A stretch of 56,596 bases of DNA from an uncultured Lactobacillus sp. (GTDB lineage Bacteria; Bacillota; Bacilli; Lactobacillales; Lactobacillaceae). Below the pieces are notes generated by a model that did no database searches, was not told the origin of the DNA, and worked only from the letters and a program-made list of their open reading frames with translations. This document shows positions 53,042-56,596 of the stretch, one piece after another. Where the stretch lies: positions 1 through 56,596 of the forward strand of contig NZ_CANBCP010000008.1 in assembly GCF_947367085.1 (NCBI RefSeq), read 5' to 3'. Each line of letters begins with the position of its first letter. The first letter of the stretch is position 1. The position numbers were made by a program, and so were the translations under genes.

Positions 53042-53073
53042 CAAAAAAAGTCTCATCTAGCAGTGAGGCTTTT
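53042..53073 (-). terminator. Intercistronic terminator between manN and manO
   Basis: AAAAAAGCCTCA-CTGCTAGA-TGAGACTTTTTTT stem on the minus strand. Confidence 0.75.
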
Positions 53074-53083
53074 TTCTTAATAA

Positions 53084-54004
53084 TTAAAGTAATCCAGCTA
53101 CGTGAGCAAGAACACCTACCACGAATATACCAATGATAATAACGATTGGTGAAACTTTCTTCTTCAATAACCACATACATAAGAAAGTTAAAAGTAATGC
53201 AGCTAAACCTGGAATCAATTGATCTAAGTTGCTTTGAAGAGTAGTTTCCTTGTAAGGAGTTAATGCTTTACCATTACCTAAATTGTATTGTAACAAAGCT
53301 TCTTTTACGCCGTTAATACCACTAGGTAATTTGTCCCAATGAATGTATTGAGCACTTTGTAATTTAACTTTAGAAATAACTGGAGTAAAGTTAATCGTTA
53401 CCCAACGTTGAATCAAGGCACCGATAACGAACATACCCATCATTGAAGCTCCACGGGTAACTTTTTGTAATAAACCACCTGAAGCGTCGTCAGTAATCTT
53501 AGTACCAGCACGGTAACCAAATTCTTGGCCATACCACTTAACTGCCCATGCCATAATGTTCCAGATAACGTAGAACAAAATTGGTCCTAATACGTTACCA
53601 GAAACGGCTAATGCAGCACCCATGGCAGCCAAAATAGGTCTCATAGTGAACCAAAAGACAGGGTCACCAACACCGGCTAAAGGTCCCATCATACCAACCT
53701 TAACACCAGAAATTGCAGCGTCGTCAATTTGAGCACCGTTGGCACGGTCTTCTTCAAGTGCCAAAGTAACACCGAAGATTGGGTTTGCCATGAATGGGTG
53801 AGTGTTAAAGAACTCTAAGTGACGCTTTAATGCAGCAGCACGATCTTCTTTGTTCTTATATAACTTCTTGATTGCTGGGATCATTGAGAAAACAACCCCA
53901 CCGTTCTGCATTCTTTCATAGTTGAATGATGCTAAAAGAAAGTAAGAACGTAATAAAACTTTTCTTCTATCGCTTTTTGATAAAGTAACTTTTTTATCAG
54001 CCAT
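53084..54004 (-). CDS. manN: Mannose PTS EIID
   Basis: 306 aa, standard. Soluble N-terminal half with LRSYFLLASFNYERMQNGG, FNTHPFMANPIFGVTLALEE and GVKVGMMGPLAGVGDPVFW, then membrane segments including a C-terminal one. With EIIC it forms the channel of the Man-type PTS and imports mannose, glucose, glucosamine and others. Follows manM by 23 bases. Confidence 0.93.
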   Translation of the reverse strand: MADKKVTLSKSDRRKVLLRSYFLLASFNYERMQNGGVVFSMIPAIKKLYKNKEDRAAALKRHLEFFNTHPFMANPIFGVTLALEEDRANGAQIDDAAISGVKVGMMGPLAGVGDPVFWFTMRPILAAMGAALAVSGNVLGPILFYVIWNIMAWAVKWYGQEFGYRAGTKITDDASGGLLQKVTRGASMMGMFVIGALIQRWVTINFTPVISKVKLQSAQYIHWDKLPSGINGVKEALLQYNLGNGKALTPYKETTLQSNLDQLIPGLAALLLTFLCMWLLKKKVSPIVIIIGIFVVGVLAHVAGLL

Positions 54005-54027
54005 TTTACACCTCTCCTTGCTCTCTA

Positions 54028-54837
54028 TTAATAATCATCCAAGATATCACCAAGTGGATCACCAGTATCACTGCTTGAACCACCGTTACTTGAGCCATTA
54101 CCGCCTTTACCTTCAAGAGATAAGTAAAGAATAGCTAAAACAACACCGATAATACCTAAACTGATAAGAGTTAATTCGTGAAGTGCAGCAAGTGCAAATC
54201 CAAGGAAGAAGAATGGCCATACTTCGCGACTAGCCATCATGTTGATAACCATTGCGTAACCTACAGCAACAACCATACCACCACCAATGGTCATACCTTG
54301 AGTTAACCATGCTGGCATAGATTCCAAACCTTGACGAACCAAGTTAGCTGGAATAGCTAATAATAAAGCAGCTGGAATAGCAACACGTAAACCTTGTAAT
54401 GACAAACCGATGAATTGCCATCTTTCAATAGATCTATAGTTAGCTTCTTCAGCTTTTCTATCCATGATGTGAGCAATACCAACAGTAAGAGTACGTACTA
54501 ACATAGTTAAGAATAAACCAGCTACGGCTAATGGAACGGCAATACCCATGGCAGTACCGATACCAGCTTCCCCTTGACCACCTTCAATCAAGATGATAGC
54601 AGCTGCAATACCAGCCAATGAAGCATCTGGTGCCATTGCAGCACCAACGTTAGCCCAGCCCATTGCGATAAACTGCAATTGACCACCTAGCATAACACCT
54701 AATTCCAAGTGTCCAGTTACCAATCCAATAAGTGAACAAGCTACTAATGGTTGGTAAGTTTCCATTTGATCCATAACACTAGAACACCCAACAATAAAGG
54801 CAACTAATATTACAAGGATCATTTGAATACCATTCAT
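54028..54837 (-). CDS. manM: Mannose PTS EIIC
   Basis: 269 aa with six or more helices; typical GQLQFIAMGWANVGAAMAPD and EGGQGEAGIGTAMG stretches. C-terminal tail is Gly/Ser/Asp-rich (SSNGGSSSDTGDPLGD). Pairs with EIID; also a known receptor for class IIa bacteriocins in other species. Starts 12 bases after manL. Confidence 0.93.
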   Translation of the reverse strand: MNGIQMILVILVAFIVGCSSVMDQMETYQPLVACSLIGLVTGHLELGVMLGGQLQFIAMGWANVGAAMAPDASLAGIAAAIILIEGGQGEAGIGTAMGIAVPLAVAGLFLTMLVRTLTVGIAHIMDRKAEEANYRSIERWQFIGLSLQGLRVAIPAALLLAIPANLVRQGLESMPAWLTQGMTIGGGMVVAVGYAMVINMMASREVWPFFFLGFALAALHELTLISLGIIGVVLAILYLSLEGKGGNGSSNGGSSSDTGDPLGDILDDY

Positions 54838-54849
54838 TTATTAATCCCC

Positions 54850-55854
54850 CTAGTTTTTCTTTTCAGCTAAAAGTTTTTCAGCTTTGTCTAAAAGTTCGTT
54901 GATATTTGCAGGTTTATCTCCAGGAACACCACGAACATCAAACTTAACGCCCATTTTTTCAAGTTCTTTAATTGCATCAATATCTTCTTGATTAAATGAA
55001 AGAGCCTTGGTTACATTAACTTTTCCATCCTTATAAGCTGATGATCCTAAGTTAATTTCTTTTAATGGAACGCCTGCTTTAACTGCAGCTAATGCGTCTT
55101 CAACAGTTTCAAACAACAAAAGTGCGCGTGTATCTCCAAAACGAGGATCGTTTTCAACTTCAACCATCTTCTTAATTGGAACAACATGAGCATGTACACC
55201 AGCTGGCGCAGCTTGTTTAATCATGTTTTTACGCAAATTATCTTTTGAAACCTTATCAGAAACAACAATAATCCGGTTTGGATTAGTTGTTTTTGTCCAA
55301 CCAGTGGCAACTTGTCCATGCAATAAACGAGTATCAACACGAGCTAAAACATGCTTGATATGCCCATCACCTAAAACGGTACCTGGTGCGATTGCACCCT
55401 TAGGTTGTTTCTTTTCTTCTGTTTTAGTTTCTTGTTTTGGAGCTTCTTTTGGCATTAAATCTTCTGGAATAGTTTTAATACCATCTTTACCAGGTTTTAC
55501 AATCCCTTTAGCAATTTCTTGGGCGTTATCGTTACCCAATCTTTGCCCCAAAGCTTCAATAACCATAGGCAAGTTCATACCTGAAACAATTGCCCAAGTA
55601 TCTTTATGCTTACCTACTAAATCATTTGCTTGGTTAAATGGAGTACCACCCCATAGGTCTACGATGAAAAGAACTTGTTCTTGATCATCAAAAGATGCTA
55701 CAGCATCTTCCATTTTTTTATGAATGTCATCAGGACCTTCATCTGGCTTTAAAATAACGTGAGCCAAATTTTGTTGAGGTCCAAAAATCATTTCAGCCGA
55801 TTGAAAGATTCCATCTGCGAATCCACCGTGACTGGCTAGAACGATTCCAACCAT
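54850..55854 (-). CDS. manL: Mannose PTS EIIAB
   Basis: 334 aa, cytoplasmic. EIIA (about 1-130) has phospho-His9 in LASHGGFADG; a Lys/Glu-rich linker (about 133-152) leads to EIIB (about 160-334) with phospho-His179 in DTRLLHGQVATGW. It passes phosphate from HPr to the sugar. First gene of manLMN-manO; AGGGGGAAG precedes ATG. A cre-like site lies about 40 bases upstream of the start. Confidence 0.95.
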   Translation of the reverse strand: MVGIVLASHGGFADGIFQSAEMIFGPQQNLAHVILKPDEGPDDIHKKMEDAVASFDDQEQVLFIVDLWGGTPFNQANDLVGKHKDTWAIVSGMNLPMVIEALGQRLGNDNAQEIAKGIVKPGKDGIKTIPEDLMPKEAPKQETKTEEKKQPKGAIAPGTVLGDGHIKHVLARVDTRLLHGQVATGWTKTTNPNRIIVVSDKVSKDNLRKNMIKQAAPAGVHAHVVPIKKMVEVENDPRFGDTRALLLFETVEDALAAVKAGVPLKEINLGSSAYKDGKVNVTKALSFNQEDIDAIKELEKMGVKFDVRGVPGDKPANINELLDKAEKLLAEKKN

Positions 55855-55890
55855 AAATACTTCCCCCTTATTTTAGTCGGTGTAAAAATG

Positions 55891-55904
55891 TGTTAGCGTT
55901 TTCT
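55891..55904. promoter_or_regulatory. cre site upstream of manL
   Basis: AGAAAACGCTAACA on the minus strand: one mismatch to the cre consensus (first base). Confidence 0.65.
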
Positions 55905-56100
55905 TAATTAGTTTTAAAATAAAAGTCTGTGATTTCCCCAAATCGTTCAGACCATATTTAAATATTATAATTAAAAATATGCACATACACCTTTAACCCT
56001 TGATGTACAGGCATTAAAGCCAAACATAACAATGAAAGTATAACAAATTACAAGCCTTAAAAAAAGACTAAATTAATAAAAAATTTAATTTTTACAAAAG

Positions 56101-56131
56101 AAAAAAGGAAGAGACAATGTCTCTCCCCTTT
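56101..56131 (-). terminator. Terminator of the rRNA-tRNA transcript
   Basis: AAAGGGGAGAGAC-ATT-GTCTCTTCCTTT stem followed by T's on the minus strand. Confidence 0.8.
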
Positions 56132-56148
56132 CTTTCCTTAACTTCCTA

Positions 56149-56221
56149 CTCCGGCTGTCAGACTCGAACTGACGACAACCTGATTAACAGTCAGGTGCTC
56201 TACCAACTGAGCTAAGCCGGA
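56149..56221 (-). tRNA. tRNA-Asn (GTT)
   Basis: 73 nt: acceptor TCCGGCT/AGCCGGA with discriminator G, D-arm AGCTCAGTTGGTAGAGC, anticodon loop CTGTTAA (GTT), T-loop GTTCGAGTC. CCA is not encoded. It follows 5S in the rRNA operon. Confidence 0.96.
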
Positions 56222-56234
56222 ATATTAAAAAAGA

Positions 56235-56352
56235 GCACGGCGACTGCCTACCCTCGCAGGCAGTTTCCCACCAACTACTCTCGGCGTTAAGAAGCTTAAC
56301 TTCTGTGTTCGGCATGGGAACAGGTGTATCCTTCTTGCTATCGCCACCGTAC
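56235..56352 (-). rRNA. rrf: 5S rRNA
   Basis: About 118 nt. The conserved core CCCATGCCGAACACAGAAGT and the terminal stem GTACGG/CCGTGC are present. Ends are set by the stem and are accurate to a few bases. Confidence 0.95.
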
Positions 56353-56411
56353 TCTTTTTGAGCTTTTACACTCAAAACTGAATATATTCCTAACAAAAAC
56401 CTCTTTGCTTT

Positions 56412-56596
56412 TGGTCAAGTGCTCGACTGATTAGTACTAGTCCGCTCCATACATCGCTGTACTTCCACTCCTAGCCTATCTACCTCATCGTCTTTAAGGT
56501 GTCTTACTGCTTTCGCATCGGAAATCTCATCTTGAGGGGGGCTTCGCACTTAGATGCTTTCAGCGCTTATCCCTTCCGCACATAGCTACCCAGCGA
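56412..56596 (-). rRNA. rrl: 23S rRNA, 3' end (partial)
   Basis: Domain VI end with GGACTAGTACTAATCAGTCG near the 3' terminus; continues beyond the window. The contig probably breaks here because of rRNA repeats. Confidence 0.95.

Larger units (their letters stand above)
55860..56148. other. Intergenic region between manL and tRNA-Asn
   Basis: Holds the man operon leader and cre-like site on the right-to-left side, then AT-rich sequence without a coding frame, then the terminator of the rRNA-tRNA unit. A clear man promoter could not be fixed by eye. Confidence 0.6.

Noticed and set aside
55860..56000. Sigma-54 promoter for the man operon
   Set aside because: No convincing GG-N10-GC element was found in the leader; a cre-like site suffices to suggest CcpA control.
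56184..56396. 70-aa frame on the minus strand over 5S and tRNA
   Set aside because: It lies inside 5S rRNA and tRNA-Asn and has no coding features.

Overview
The window looks like one contig of a low-GC lactic acid bacterium of the Lactobacillus gasseri / L. johnsonii clade. The support is: SLAP-type surface proteins, an L. johnsonii-type cinnamoyl esterase with the same catalytic residue numbers, acidophilus-group sucrose (scr) and maltose (mal) loci, a T-box-controlled asnA, and strong AGGAGG-type ribosome binding sites. The right end runs into an rRNA operon read leftwards (3' end of 23S, 5S, tRNA-Asn). The first ~180 bases do not fit: they carry a higher-GC reading frame and a Bacteroidota-type promoter, so the left edge is probably a chimeric join.

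Layout. 0.3-2.6 kb: haem-efflux-like hrtR-hrtB-hrtA with a clear palindromic operator. 2.7-10.7 kb: two histidine phosphatases, cinnamoyl esterase, yaaA, a membrane glycerophosphodiesterase, a GalT-like protein and several enzyme-like proteins that have lost catalytic residues. 10.7-12.4 kb: a cystine transporter preceded by a Cys-rich leader ORF and a terminator, which reads as a cysteine attenuator. 12.4-16.2 kb: a membrane protein, a glutaminase-like pseudoenzyme, a TauE-type exporter, a macrodomain protein and a shrunken GH13-like protein. 16.4-21.1 kb: sucrose PTS (scrA) divergent from scrB-scrR. 21.2-35.2 kb: maltose/maltodextrin locus (malR, alpha-1,4-glucosidase, neopullulanase, maltose phosphorylase, pgmB, malK, malE, malF, malG, alpha-1,6-glucosidase) with matched cre and operator sites. 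35.3-40.8 kb: tyrosine phosphatase, glpK, pyridoxal kinase, gatD, amino acid permease. 40.9-44.5 kb: an Rgg-like regulator divergent from two tiny peptide genes, then two SLAP surface proteins. 44.6-47.4 kb: membrane proteins and T-box/asnA. 47.5-52.5 kb: three amino acid permeases and a C26 glutamine hydrolase. 52.6-55.9 kb: mannose PTS (manL-M-N) with manO. 56.1-56.6 kb: tRNA-Asn, 5S and 23S.

How the genes work together. Carbohydrate genes dominate. Maltodextrins enter through MalEFG-MalK, are cut by neopullulanase and the two glucosidases, and maltose is phosphorolysed by MalP, with PgmB converting beta-glucose-1-phosphate to glucose-6-phosphate. Sucrose and mannose/glucose enter by PTS. 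cre-like sites in front of scr, mal and man suggest common CcpA control. Amino acid supply is controlled separately, by an Asn T-box (asnA) and apparently by a cysteine leader (tcyP).

The strongest unusual signals are the Cys-codon leader upstream of tcyP, the Rgg/small-peptide/SLAP arrangement, and a cluster (5.7-16.2 kb) of proteins that keep an enzyme fold's outline but lack its catalytic residues.
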